A stretch of 64,000 bases of DNA, taken from positions 62,441-126,440 of the forward strand of contig VXBP01010397.1 of assembly GCA_013400115.1 (NCBI GenBank), in the 5' to 3' direction. This document shows, in pieces, positions 12,991 to 23,980 of the stretch (the stretch's first letter is position 1; each line of letters opens with the position of its first letter). Origin of the DNA: Rhinopomastus cyanomelas (Eukaryota; Chordata; Aves; Bucerotiformes; Rhinopomastidae). Under the pieces are notes generated by a model, which saw nothing but the letters and a program-made list of their open reading frames with translations, ran no database searches and had not been told where the DNA came from. The position numbers were made by a program, and so were the translations under genes.

Positions 12991-14315
12991 TTGTTCAGTT
13001 ACATTACTTAGTAGAAATTATAACCAGAGAACTCACGTTACATATATTACATCACAAATGGACAATAACATGAGAGGACAGACTATCATCAGTCATGGCC
13101 ACAACAATGAGATGTCCATTTACACCCATGAACCAGTAGCACAATCTCCTATTGCTCCAAGAGCTTGTACATACAAGATAGCACTCATTTACTCAGTCTG
13201 AAACTGAGCTCTGAAAACCCTCTGAAAACCTCTGGGCTAGTGCACCTCTAGTCCAGGAACAGGAGAAGCCCTACAGGAGGATCATTGCTTAGTTCACATT
13301 GCTGCTGAGCAGCCAGGTAAAGAAGCAAATGCCACACAGCCCTTAATGGAGTAGTTCTTCTTTAAGGCACTTTTCACTAGTAAAACGTTTTCTCTACGCT
13401 TCCTGTGGTCTCTTGGCCCTAGGTGTGTGACCAAGCAGAATGGAAAACTCGTGTGATGAGGAGAAGACACACAGGCTTTTCTGCTTCCAGCGGTCCACCC
13501 AAAATTACAACTCAGGGACAGGAAAGGGATGATATAATGAAAGACTGATAATTCTAAAGGCACAGAACAAAAGGAAAAGTTCATTATTTTATCTGATCCA
13601 AATTCATGGTTCAGGCTGAAAAGCCAGCAAGCAAATAAAAAGAAAAATGAATTACATTTCTAGCTCTTAAGTACATATATATAACTTTTTCTTTTTTTCC
13701 CTCTTTCTCTTAATCCTGTCAGGAAATTGGGACAGGCTGGAGCCATTCTCTCCTCTCCTGTTTCTACAACACTTTTATCTGCCTGATGTAATCTATGTCA
13801 GAGCTGCTTAGCCTATGAGGTTACTTCCTAAGGGGCACAGTCACCCCTATTTCTTTAAGTTCAGAAGAGGAAGGCTTTCTCCTAATCGCTCCACTTGATG
13901 TGCAAATGTGTCCCCCACACACAGAGGCACACATATATCTGCTTCCTTCCTGAGATTCTCTCTCCTCTTTGCGCTTCTCTGCTGGGGGCAATGGCTCTGA
14001 CACTAGCCTTGATTCTTCCCCTGCTGCAGGCCAAGCAGTGCCAGCATGGGAATCATGCAGGCAGAAGGAAGCAAGGATTATTTTGGATCTGAATTCAGCG
14101 TGGAGGAAATGTGGTCAAGATGATTTAGGGAGGAGTAAGTCATGACAGAATGTCTGCCTGTCTGTTTGTGTGACTGATCCTAAAGAGACCTGCAAACGTC
14201 AAGGATGTTGCTCAGCACTCTCTGCTGTGGAAATCTGCTTGCAGCCTTGCCAGCTTTTCATCACCGGTGTTGCAATTGCCAAAGGCTCAGGCTTGTCTCA
14301 GGCTGATTACCTATA
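12991..14315. other. Unique-looking DNA, no gene recognised
   Basis: The frames are short (the largest is 96 codons on -, 13294-13584) with no domain signature. A T-rich and pyrimidine-rich stretch lies around 13680-13710. Confidence 0.5.
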
Positions 14316-14374
14316 GGTGTGTGTGTACGTTTGTGTGTGTCAATGCCTTTTCATGTGTGTGTGTGTCCATGTGT
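14316..14374. repeat. Interrupted (TG)n microsatellite
   Basis: Three TG runs separated by ACGTT- and CAATGCC-type interruptions. It is an old dinucleotide repeat. Confidence 0.8.
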
Positions 14375-14812
14375 CAGGCTAAACATCTTACTTACTTGCA
14401 AGACAGAGACCTGGTTGACTAAATGCTGTGACCCACAGCACTGATTTGCAACCTGTCAGTTCTTTTAAATTACATAACTTAGATTAAGCTGCTCTAAGAG
14501 TCTGCCTTGAAATTATTCAAAGCACTACAGGCAATAACTAATGACAGAAAAGCACGGACATACAGCACCCTACGTTGACAACCTTAGCGTCAAGTACAGC
14601 ATGGCAATTGTTCTTTTGAAAGAACAATTACTTTCTATGTAACCCCTCAGGCATTTGATGTGTAGAAGCAGAGATGGTCATAGTGCCAACCAACAGCTGT
14701 GTCGTTGGCTTTATTAATGGACTTTATTAATGCTCTGTCAAGATTTCTTAGATTTTGTCATCTAAAATCTCAAGTCATTCTTCTGTGAGCACAGAACTCT
14801 CATAGCTCCTAG
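14375..14812. other. Unique-looking DNA before the CR1 copy
   Basis: No gene or repeat is recognised. It ends at a TAG codon (14810-14812) directly next to the CR1 reading frame, which marks the probable insertion junction. Confidence 0.5.
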
Positions 14813-15877
14813 GATGACTTGAGTAAAGCGTTTAACACAGTCTCTCACAGCATCCTTGCAGCCAAACTGAGGCAGAGTGGCCTGGATTTTCGGGTAGTGA
14901 GGTGGATTGTAAACTGGCTACAGGGCAGAAGTCAGAGAGTGGTGGTCAATGGGACAGAGTCTAGTTGGAGGCCTGTATCTAGTGGAGTGCCCCAGGGATC
15001 GGTGCTGGGACCGGTCCTGTTCAATCTATTCATTGATGACTTGGATGAGGGATTGGCATGCACTGTCAGCAAGTTTGCTGATGACACAAAGCTGGGTGGT
15101 GTCGCCGACACCCCTGCAGACTGTGCTGCCATTCAGCGAGATCTGGACAGGCTGGAGAGCTGGGCTGAGAAAAATTTAATGAGGTATAACAAGAGTAAGT
15201 GCAGAGTCTTGCATCTGGGCAAGAACAACCCTAGGTACCAGTATAGGCTGGGGACTGACCTGTTGGAGTGTAGTGTAGGGGAAAGGGACTTGGGGGTCCT
15301 GGTGGACAACAAGATGACTATGAGCCAGCAATGTGCTCTTGTGGCCAAGAGGGCCAACAGCATCCTGGGGTGGATTAGAAGAGGGGTGGTTAGCAGATCA
15401 AGAGAGGTTCTTCTCCCCCTCTACTCTGCCCTGGTGAGACCACACCTGGAGTATTGTGTCCAGTTCTGGGCTCCTCAGTACAAGAGGGATGTGGAGCTGC
15501 TGGAGAGAGTTCAGCGTAGGGCAACAAAGATGATAAGAGAGGTGGAACACCTCCCTTATGAGGAGAGGTTGAGGGAGCTGGGTCTCTTGAGCTTGGAGAA
15601 GAGGACACTGAGGGGTGACCTCATTAACGTCTATAAATATTTGAGGGGTGGGTGTCGGAAGGATGGAGCTGGGCTATTCTCAGTGTCATGTAGTGATAGG
15701 ACGAGGGGCAATGGTTGTAAGCTGGAACATAGAAGCTTCCACATCAACCTGAGAAGGAACTTCTTCACGGTGAGGGTGACGGAGCACTGGAACAGGCTGC
15801 CCAGGGGGGTTGTGGAGTCTCCCTCACTGGAGATGTTCAAGGCCTGCCTGGATGTGTTCCTATGTGACTTGGTCTAG
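14813..15877 (+). pseudogene. CR1 ORF2 remnant: reverse transcriptase palm to C-terminus
   Basis: The frame is open for 354 codons, from right after a TAG at 14810-14812 to a natural stop at 15875-15877. It lacks the endonuclease domain and the first part of the reverse transcriptase, so it cannot support retrotransposition itself. Visible motifs are SKAFNTVSH near the start, SGVPQGSVLGPVLFNLFIDD (codons about 57-76), and the catalytic FADD box (15074-15085). The characteristic CR1 C-terminal region follows, with HWNRLPRGVVESPSLEMF near the end and CDLV as last residues. The N-terminal residues come from a TTG codon, so no genuine start exists. It is a 5'-truncated retrotransposon fragment, not a host gene. 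Confidence 0.93.
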
Positions 15878-15967
15878 GTGATCCTGCTGTGGCAGGGGGA
15901 TTGGACTAGATGATCTTTCGAGGTCCCTTCCAGTCCATAATGATTCTATGTTTCTATGATTCTATGA
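14813..15967 (+). mobile_element. CR1 LINE, 5'-truncated, 1.15 kb, open reading frame intact
   Basis: This is the longest CR1 copy in the window. It begins inside the reverse transcriptase domain at a Leu-Ser-Lys-Ala-Phe motif, runs through the rest of ORF2 without a stop or frameshift, and ends with a 3' UTR containing TAGATGATCTTTCGAGGTCC and tail octamers of the ATTCTATG type near 15945-15967. The loss of the 5' part is the usual CR1 outcome. Lack of decay in the remaining frame suggests a comparatively recent insertion. No clear target-site duplication is seen. Confidence 0.95.
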
Positions 15968-17221
15968 GTGTGCTTTTCGCATGTCATCCCCATCAGTCAG
16001 TTGTATAGTTCACTTCCCTCCCACACACTCCTCATCTATAGCTGACCCATATGTGTGCTATCTTCATGGGAAGTACAAACTCAGTAACATATTCCTGGAA
16101 GACTACCACTCAAATGCAACTGTTACAGGGAGAAACAATGCGAAGGCAGTAGGAGAGATTTTGGGTGACATGCAGCAAATAATGATGAAGTGAAAAATGT
16201 TAAGCATAAACTCAGTGTTGAGCTGTCCTCTGTGACAAGCGTGGTGCATGAGAAAGCACGGATCATCCTATAAAATACTGTGCTGTAGGTTAAGTCTATG
16301 AAAGGAGGCCTGAAGCTGTCTGTCTGCTTCTCAGATGTCGAGTGGTGAATGCTAAGACCCCTCACTATAGCTGGTGTGCTCATACAGAGCAAGGAGTGTC
16401 ATCTGTCTGAAGGCTAAGCCCAAAAGACAGTTTGCCTGGTCCTAGTTCCCGCTTCCCTCAAGTAGTACAATCTTAGATCTTGTGGAAATAAAAAATGTAG
16501 TCCTAGTGGATGAATTAAGCAGTTATTAAATGGCTTGGGTAATTCTCTCAGAGCACTGATTTATATTTATAAAATCCAGGCTCACTACTGGAATCCTGCA
16601 CTGGATTATTTCCATGGGCCTAAAACCTCTCAGTGGTGCATGTTTTAAACCCTCCAAATTGCCAGTGGTGACAGAGGAACCTTGCAACCTACCATCTGCA
16701 GGCATTTAGAAAAGTTGTAATAATCCAGAAGGGCACAGAGAAGGGGCATTTGTGACTGGCTTTATCTCCTCTCCCAAAGCCACAAGTGAAAGTATCATCC
16801 GTGTTGGAATTTAGGATGTCACCTTACTTGGGTTTGGACACTTTGGCCAGATCTGTGCAGAACTCTGTCCGAGAGGAAAGAGGGGAGTGGTGCCCATCAA
16901 AACCTGCATGGATAAGAGGAGACTCATTCATCTGCACCACGGGATTGTACAGGGGAGAGTGAGAGCAGACCAGAACAGCTACTTTGATCAAACCACCTTC
17001 ACACTAGTCCAGATTTTACCATATTTATTAAAATGTCAACAATAGACATCTGAAATCCATTAGGACAGAAAAACTCCATTTGTGAGATTCACTTAAATCT
17101 ATTTTTGTAAGACTTCTGCACACTCCAGTTCTCAGTGCACTAATTCACAGGCTAAAACTCTGATGATTACTGACTCTGAACAGACCTTGGCTTCCTGTCT
17201 CAGCTATCTTAGCTGAAGTTA
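15968..17221. other. Unique-looking DNA, no gene recognised
   Basis: No motif, repeat or credible exon was seen. The frames are all below 90 codons. Confidence 0.5.
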
Positions 17222-18030
17222 TCACAGAATCACAGAACATTAGGGATTGGAAGGGACGTCGAAAGATCACAGTATCACAGTATCACAGTATTATCAAGGT
17301 TGGAAGAGACCTCATAGATCATCAAGTCCAACCTGTCACCACAGAGCTCAAGGCTAGACCATGGCACCAAGTGCCACGTCCAATCCTGCCTTGAACAGCT
17401 CCAGAGTTGGAACAGCTCCAGTTGATCATCTAGCCCAATCCCCCTGCCACAGCAGGATCACCTAGACCAAGTCACACAGGAACACATCCAGGCAGGTCTT
17501 CAACGTCTCCAGTGAAGGAGACTCCACAACCCCCCTGGGCAGCCTGTTCCAGTGCTCTGTCACCCTCACTGTGAAGAAGTTCCTTCTGATATTTATATGG
17601 AACCTCCTATGTTCCAGCTGACACCCATTGCCCCTTGTCTTACCATTAGATGAAACTGAGAAGAGCCTGGCTCCATCCTCCTGACTCCCACCCTTCACAT
17701 ATTTATAGACCACTCAGTCTCCTTTTCTCCATGCTTAGGAGACACCCAGCTGCCTCATCCTTTCCTCATCAGGGACATGTTCCATTCTCTTCATCATCTT
17801 TGTGGCTCTGTGCTGGAGACTCTCCAGCAGTTCTGTGTCCTTCTTGAAGTGAGGAACCCAGAACTGGACACAATATTCCAGATATGGCCTCAGCAGGGCA
17901 GAGTAGAGGGGAAGGAGAACCTGTCTCAATCTGCTAATCACCTCTGTTCTGATTCACCGCAGGATGCTTTGGCCTTGTTGGCCACAAGGGCACATTGCTG
18001 GCTCATGGTCATTCTGCTCTCCGCCAGGAT
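17222..18030 (-). mobile_element. CR1 LINE (outer copy), interrupted by a second CR1
   Basis: This reverse-orientation CR1 starts with the complemented tail (ATCACAGAATCACAGAACAT) and 3' core up to GAAAGATCA at 17261-17269. It is then interrupted and resumes at 17424 or 17425 with ATCATCTAGCCCAATCC, continuing to about 18030. The coding remnant is split by frameshifts; its C-terminal part is open on - at 17462-17713 and shows HWNRLPRGVVESPSLETL and CDLV. A second piece at 17735-17941 carries the PLYSALLRPYLEYCVQFW motif. The 5' end stops inside the LGVLVD-type region. It belongs to the same subfamily as the copies at 14.8 and 28.9 kb. Confidence 0.93.
17266..17424 (-). mobile_element. CR1 LINE (inner copy) nested inside the outer CR1
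   Basis: A short 3' fragment of a different CR1 subfamily sits inside the outer copy. It begins with (ATCACAGT)n tail octamers, then AAGGTTGGAAGAGACCTCAT, AGATCATCAAGTCCAACCTG and CTAGACCATGGCACCAAGTG. The same sequence occurs at 19529 and 62838. The 5-base word GATCA occurs at both borders (17265-17269 and 17424-17428); this may be a short target duplication or merely microhomology, since the tail itself starts with ATCA. At its 5' border a 17-bp word is tandemly duplicated (17393-17409 and 17410-17424, the second lacking two bases). Confidence 0.9.
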
Positions 18031-19528
18031 CTGTGTGTTTTACAAACACCACTGCCTGCAGACCAGACCAGAGATACTGAACATTGCTTAAACAATGCAC
18101 AAAGGATTTAAGTTCCTTGCTAAGCAATCCACAACTTCCCCCCTCAAAAAAGTCATACCTTTTCCATATGTGTCTTACGTGTTTCATATAATTTATTGCA
18201 CACATGGTAAAAATATATCTGACGTTATATAAAATGCAAGTTTTGAAAGAAAAGAAAGAGAATTGGCCCATTGTTCTGCTGCTTAAAATATGGGATCTGC
18301 TGCTTAAAATATGGGACACCACACGATATATGTTAAAATTATAAGAATATGTTGAAAATATTTTATGTCATTCCATGTAATATATTTGAAATATCATGAC
18401 AGCTGCTACAGGCTGTAATATGTTCCACATTGCCCGATACGCTCCGAACGCGTGTAATACATTCCATTAAATACATGGCAGATGAGAAAACGGACGCAAC
18501 TTTCTCTTCACTCAAGTGCGTGTGATAAATAAATACACTAAAGAAAAACAAAACCCCTCTGTTTATTTGCAACACCTTTTATGTCCGTGTGTGGGTAAAC
18601 AAGACTTTATTTATAGCAAACAGGAATTTCAGAGAAACCTTGAATTTACCTCAGTACACAAGCCCTTCAATTACGGGGCTGAAGCAGAGCGTACACAGGT
18701 AAGCAGTGGTTGACACAACCCAACGAAAACAGAGCAGAGAATGAAACTAGGCAATCAGCCACACTTGCAGAAGCCACTGTACAAATATTTCATTGTAGCC
18801 AGAAGACTGCTTGATGGAAGTAATCCTTCACGCAGGTGCCACAAAGGAGCATCCTGCATCCAGAAGCCCAGGGAACAGTTATCAATTGCCTCAAACATTG
18901 TGCTGAAGGACTTAGAATGTTGTGTTCCATTCCAGTGCAAAAATAGAAAACCATAGGAGTGAGAGATGGAAAAGATTTATTAGCTTCCCTTTCTTCTCTT
19001 TCTCAGCAGACCAGAGAGGATGATTTCCTATTGTATAGGACACTGAAAAAATTCCCTGTCTTCTTAGGCTTGGGGTGCTATACAAAGTGATGGGAGAGAG
19101 AAGGGCCGACTCCAAACATGAAGGCGGCATCATTAGACCAAGGCAGCAGCATGTTCTCTATGTCCACTGGTGAATGATGGACTTATTGAATCTAGGAGCG
19201 GACGTAGAGAGTTGGGAGTTTACGTTGTCACAGAGGATATATAAGCTAGACTTCAGGAAAACTTAAAAAGAGCAGCACATCAGACTTCACACACAGACTA
19301 CCTGGGGGTTTGGGGCAACCCTTTTGTTGGAGGTTTCACATGCCAGGTAGGAAAACAACTGTCAGGAAGTGATACGGGGGAATGGGCTGTGATATCATTG
19401 AAGTCTCGTCTCACTCTGGCCCATTCAGACATTAGGTTGTTACCAAAATGCAATAATTGCCAGATCAGGAGGATATCCTGAGCAGCTTAATATGCAGATC
19501 ATAGCCATGGGTTTAGGGTAGACATGTT
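18031..19528. other. Unique-looking DNA with one short tandem duplication
   Basis: No gene is recognised. Frames reach 73 codons at most outside CR1-derived sequence. The region around 18180-18370 is AT-rich and includes a 21-bp direct duplication listed separately. Confidence 0.5.
18275..18316. repeat. Perfect 21-bp tandem duplication
   Basis: The unit TCTGCTGCTTAAAATATGGG followed by A occurs twice in direct contact, at 18275-18295 and 18296-18316, without a mismatch. The perfect identity implies a recent local duplication. Confidence 0.95.
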
Positions 19529-19728
19529 ATATCACAGTACCACAGTATTACCAAGGTCGGAAGAGACCTCATAGATCATCAAGTCCAACCTGTTACCACA
19601 GAGCTCAAGGCTAGACCATGGCACCAAGTGCCACGTCCAATCCTGCCTTGAACAGCTCCAGAGATGGTGACTCCACCACCTCCCTGGGCAGGCCATTCCA
19701 GTGGCCAATGACTCTCTCAGTGAAGTGA
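19529..19728 (-). mobile_element. CR1 LINE, 3' fragment of the (ATCACAGT)n-tail subfamily
   Basis: This reverse-orientation fragment has the same order of blocks as the inner copy at 17.3 kb: tail octamers, AAGGTCGGAAGAGACCTCAT, CAAGTCCAACCTGTTACC, CTAGACCATGGCACCAAGTG, then the end of the coding part. On - it still encodes RVIGHWNGLPREVVESPSLE and the terminal ALGAMV. It stops after a CACTTCACTGAGAG-type junction near 19728. It is truncated and non-coding as a whole. Confidence 0.92.
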
Positions 19729-22700
19729 ATATCAGTCCCATTGCAGCCAGACATGATGCAGAAAGGCAGCTGGACACGAAATGAAATAACCACTCCAACG
19801 GAGAAGAAAGATACGTTTAAGGTTTATGCATCTGGACAAAATTCAAGTGATCTTGGCCCACTTCACCCACTTGCTCACTACTTGCTTTCTTACTTGATCT
19901 TTAAAGTGCAGTTCCACTGTTGCATTACCCCCAGCCTCTACCAAGCTGAACTATCAGCACAGAGATTTTTGTTTACAACACTAATGTGCAGCAGCAAACA
20001 CTACGGCTTTGGATCCGACTGCCTGTTCTCATGCTCCACCACAACATGGTTGTTTGCCTGACCCTTCAGGCAGCCCAGCATTTCTAGGGTTGTTTGGAGC
20101 TGTGTTAATATCCTGCAACTCATGGGTCTACAGATGAGTAGTTAAGCCCACGTGTATGCTCCTAGGAAACAGGCCTTCACCGACACCGAAAATGGGCTGC
20201 TGTGCACCTACCTATCTCTGCAACCACCTTTTGAAAGCAAGCCCATCAACTCTTTGTGACTCAGTTTCCCTACACACGCCAGAAGATAGGAATGCCTGAG
20301 ATTCGAGCGCTGAGGTGAAACAGTAGAATCATTTGTTATTTCATGGTCCAGATCAGAAGCACCACCGGCTAGTCGCTCACATATAAACTACTCTAAACAT
20401 CTGAAAAAGAGCAACATCCCGATTATTTTTGCCACGCAGTCAAGGTCCGGTGCTGAATTCTGCCCAGATTTGACCCAAACATATGTGCTTAAGTCCATGA
20501 AAAGTAACAGTACTTGTGCATGTGTTTTAGTGCTTTGCGAGGTAGGGATGGGTTTATACGTACCTGCGGTGACACTTTGGTGGCAGCCCTTCCCTGCATG
20601 TGTTGTGACAGAGCCATCGGGGTTAAGCAACTTTGAACCAATTCACATTTTAGGGGCTGGAATATACTTCTCTGCCCAGTGAGTCATTATTTCCTTGCTG
20701 TTAGCTATTAATAACCCTTGGAGGAACTTTTCAAACTGATAACCATTTCCTATCATTTTTTGGCATTTTTAACAGGTTTTTATTTTATTTTCCCATTTCT
20801 CCCAGTCCCCTAAAGGCAACGAGATTCCCAGAACCCTTGTGGAGTAGAGATCGCTTCCTGCCCTTCCCATCCTTCTGCTTCCTCCACCCTTTTCAGGCCA
20901 ATAAAAGGACTTTAAACTACAGAGATTATCTTTTTCCTTTTGACTCTTTTCTGTTTTGTTATTTCTAATGTGGTCAGTTACTTGACTTTCCTATTCTCTG
21001 GCCCAGACCTTCGTCTTCTCGGTGAAGTGAATGTAACATGACCCAGTGAACTTTGAATGTTTGGGGCCAGACTTTAAAATAATGTCTATTTAATGAAACA
21101 TCATATGCATAATCATCCACAGGGGTCAGAGCTCAAACTCTGGTTGATAAGAAAGACAGCCCTCTAGCTTACTCAAGTGCTGATTTTGTTAAGTCTTGTG
21201 ACACCCCTGCTTCTTTTTGTCAGAAAGGGAGCGTTTGCAGCAACTGGAAGGACCGATCCATGAACAGAGCAGAACAGAGACTCATTTCACTTTGCATTCC
21301 ACTTCAAAACTAAGAATGAAAGATGAAGACTAGGGTAATCATTAATACATTTTGTTCCTGCTCAGGAGAAATTTGCTTCCTGGAGCTAATGGACTTCTTT
21401 ACAAATGGGAATTTCAGCTAGTGGACATGTTCAGAAGGAGGAAAAATCTTCACTGTTTCATGCAGCCTTTGAGAAAACCTGTGATGTCTCATTTGTCTAG
21501 AGGAGAAGTAGGAAACATGTTAGCGCAGATGCCCCCTGAAAGATGCAACCAGGGAGGAAGAAGATCTAGAGGGATTATCAGGATTGTGCATTAAACACAT
21601 TCCACCTCGCAGATGTACAGGATAGAGAATGGAGAAAAAGACAGGGAAAGCCCAAGGTGAAATAACTTCCAGATGCAGCCCTTTCCGTGATGTAGCCAGA
21701 TCCCTGCTGCCTCTCCAATAGAACATCTCAGCCTTTCAGAGCCCACTGGGGTCTAAAAGAGGGTCCTAGACTATAACTGTGTGCCTTCAATTTTGTCCAT
21801 CTTACGAGCATCTTGTCTCAAGCAATCAAAGGCAGCCTGTGCTGGCACGGACCAGTAATTAGCCGGCTGTGCTTCCAGCTGGTTTGCAGGCACATGGCAA
21901 GTTAAACAATAAATAAATCGGATGAAGCTGAAACCTGTTAAGCGAGAGCGGTCCTGGCATTCAAAGCCGTTTCTTCAAGTCATTGCAGAGCAGTGTCCAG
22001 GTTTTGTTTTCCAAAAGGCACAGGCTTTTGAGCATGGCTGCCTGTCAGGCTATGGCCACATAGTATTTTGCAGGCAAGTGAGACCATTCTGGCTGAACTT
22101 GACTAGGAGCCATGGACCGGCTTTAGACGAGAAGCAATATAACCTCTCGATGAAGCAGGTTTATGAGTTCTGGTTGTCTTGTGGCTGATCCAAGGCTTGA
22201 ATAGAGCAATATGCTATCTTGTGTGGAAGGAATTTTCCTTGCATAACCTGGGGAAATACATGTGCTCGCTTGCAAACCTCGCAGCCTCTGTCCAAATTAA
22301 TATTACCCGTTCTAATTGCTCCATGGACTTTCCTGTCTACTGCAGAAGTGTTTCCTTAAGAGTTTAATGTCTGTGTATAAAAAAAGTATACGAGTTATTT
22401 CTTTGCTAAAGTCAAAGAGTCATTGCAATTTATGTGCAATAGGAGATGGAAGTAAGATAAAATGGGTCTTTTTCAAAAATAAATACAAAAGGTGTTTCCT
22501 ATGTCTGTGGGACCTAGAGATTTAAGTGAACAGGTCCATTTCAAGTGGACAGGAAGCTTTGTTTGCCTTCCAAAGGAGCTTAACACTGCTTTCAGCATTT
22601 TGACATGGCTCTGCCCTTTCTGGAGCAAATGAAGAGAGCTCCAACCATCCCTCTGCAAGAGCTGATCCAGAGGTCTCTGCCTGTGGTCCCTTATGCCTCC

Positions 22701-22763
22701 ATCTTCCACCAAAATAAGGAAGAAGTCTAGGATGTGAGCAACAAGGGGCAGGACAAACTCACT
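19729..22763. other. Unique-looking DNA, possible L2/MIR tail inside
   Basis: No gene is recognised. Apart from a weak L2/MIR-like stretch around 20240-20300, nothing repeat-like was identified. Frames of up to 106 codons (19741-20061, +) lack motifs. Confidence 0.5.
20240..20300 (+). mobile_element. Possible worn L2/MIR-type tail
   Basis: The segment contains TTTGTGACTCAGTTTCCCTA followed by an AGATAGGAAT-like word. This resembles the GACTCAGTTTCCCC and AAAATGGGAATAAT blocks shared by L2 and MIR 3' regions. The match is short and degenerate, so chance cannot be excluded. Confidence 0.35.
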
Positions 22764-22764
22764 A

Positions 22765-22840
22765 AATCACAGAATGTTAGGGATTGGAAAGGACCTCAAA
22801 AGATCATCTAGTCCAATCCCCCTGCCAGAGCAGGATCACT
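22765..22840 (-). mobile_element. CR1 LINE, 3' end fragment
   Basis: Reverse-orientation CR1 tail: AATCACAGAATGTTAGGGAT, GGAAAGGACCTCAAAAGATC, ATCTAGTCCAATCCCCCTGC, CAGAGCAGGATCACTTAGAT. It is truncated shortly after the stop-codon region. The match to the 17.2 kb subfamily is close. Confidence 0.9.
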
Positions 22841-23929
22841 TAGATCAAGAATAGCTCTATCAAGTTGCTGGAGCTTCCAGAGAAAAACACTGTGGACAAA
22901 GAAGCTCTTTGATCCAAGGTTTACATTAAGTGGAAAGGGAGCACCCACGTCTGGAAACGCTCAGGGAAGTCGGAGTCAAGTAAAAGCCTTTTTGCTCTGC
23001 TTCTACATAGCTTTCACTGTAGCTTTTCATCTACTGGTCCCAGACCTTGACTTCTCATGGTCAGCACTGCTACATCAACACATCTGAGAAACCCGGTCCC
23101 TGGCCACACAGATTACGCCGTGCATAACACCAGAGAAAAAGGGAGAAGAAATACTGAATTGAGAGAGATCGTAAGGCAACCCAGTCCTCCTTAGGTTTAG
23201 ACAACCCTGTCTGGAGAATTAAGCAAAACAATTTAGAAAGGGAACCTGATGATGAAGATTGCTTGCCTCTTCCCTGGCACAGTCCATGAAGGGTTCTTCC
23301 TACAGAAGGCAAGATGCTATACTCCATATCTCTAATTTTCCTCCTGCTTTCTCCTGTTTTTCACATGTAAGCTTTAAAACTCTCACCAAATGATGACTAT
23401 TTCTCAGCAAGGTTAAATGTCAGGGTCACAAAGCAAAGATTTTTCAATGTCCAGGCTTCACACAGCTTCCAAGCCATTCAGCTCCATTTTTTCGCCTTGT
23501 CTTGGCTGTGTCTTTGCTTTGGGGGAAGAAATCACGAATCTGCCCAAATCAAAACATGCAGTGCACTTTCCCCAGAGAAAACACACACACCACCGTTATC
23601 TGTTTGCTTACAGGAGTGTTTCCAGAGTGGAGGGATCTTCTTTCCATCTTCATCGTACCTATTGGCCAGCCACACTGCTTTAGTTAAGGGTTGTTCTACC
23701 CAGTGGGAAAAATATTGCCTTTAAATTATTTTCAGATGGAAACAAGAGGTTCTCTCTCACTCTCCCTTCTCCCTCCTTCCTCCGTTACCCCGAGGGATAT
23801 TCACGATAGGCTGCATCTAGAGATGGTGAAAATTTGTCATCTTTTATCTTGTTGGAAATCTGTCCAAAATCTGAACTCCAAGACTTTATTTTTCCTTTAA
23901 AAAAGCCCTTCCCTTCCATTTTCCCTTTT
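22841..23929. other. Unique-looking DNA, no gene recognised
   Basis: The frames are all under 90 codons and overlap in several frames (23417-23727), as in chance open DNA. Confidence 0.5.
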
Positions 23930-23980
23930 GCCCCTTCCCTCTCCCTCTCCCTCTCTCTCTCCCTCTCCCTCTCCCTCTCC
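23930..23980. repeat. (CCCTCT)n pyrimidine-rich microsatellite
   Basis: Imperfect CCCTCT and CTCT units. The reverse strand reads as alternating Arg-Glu codons, which explains an arginine- and glutamate-rich frame on - at 23785-24012. That frame is an artefact of the repeat. Confidence 0.93.

Noticed and set aside
17222..17320. Regular short repeats resembling a CRISPR array
   Set aside because: The repeated octamers are CR1 tails, without spacers of constant length, and the genome is that of an animal.
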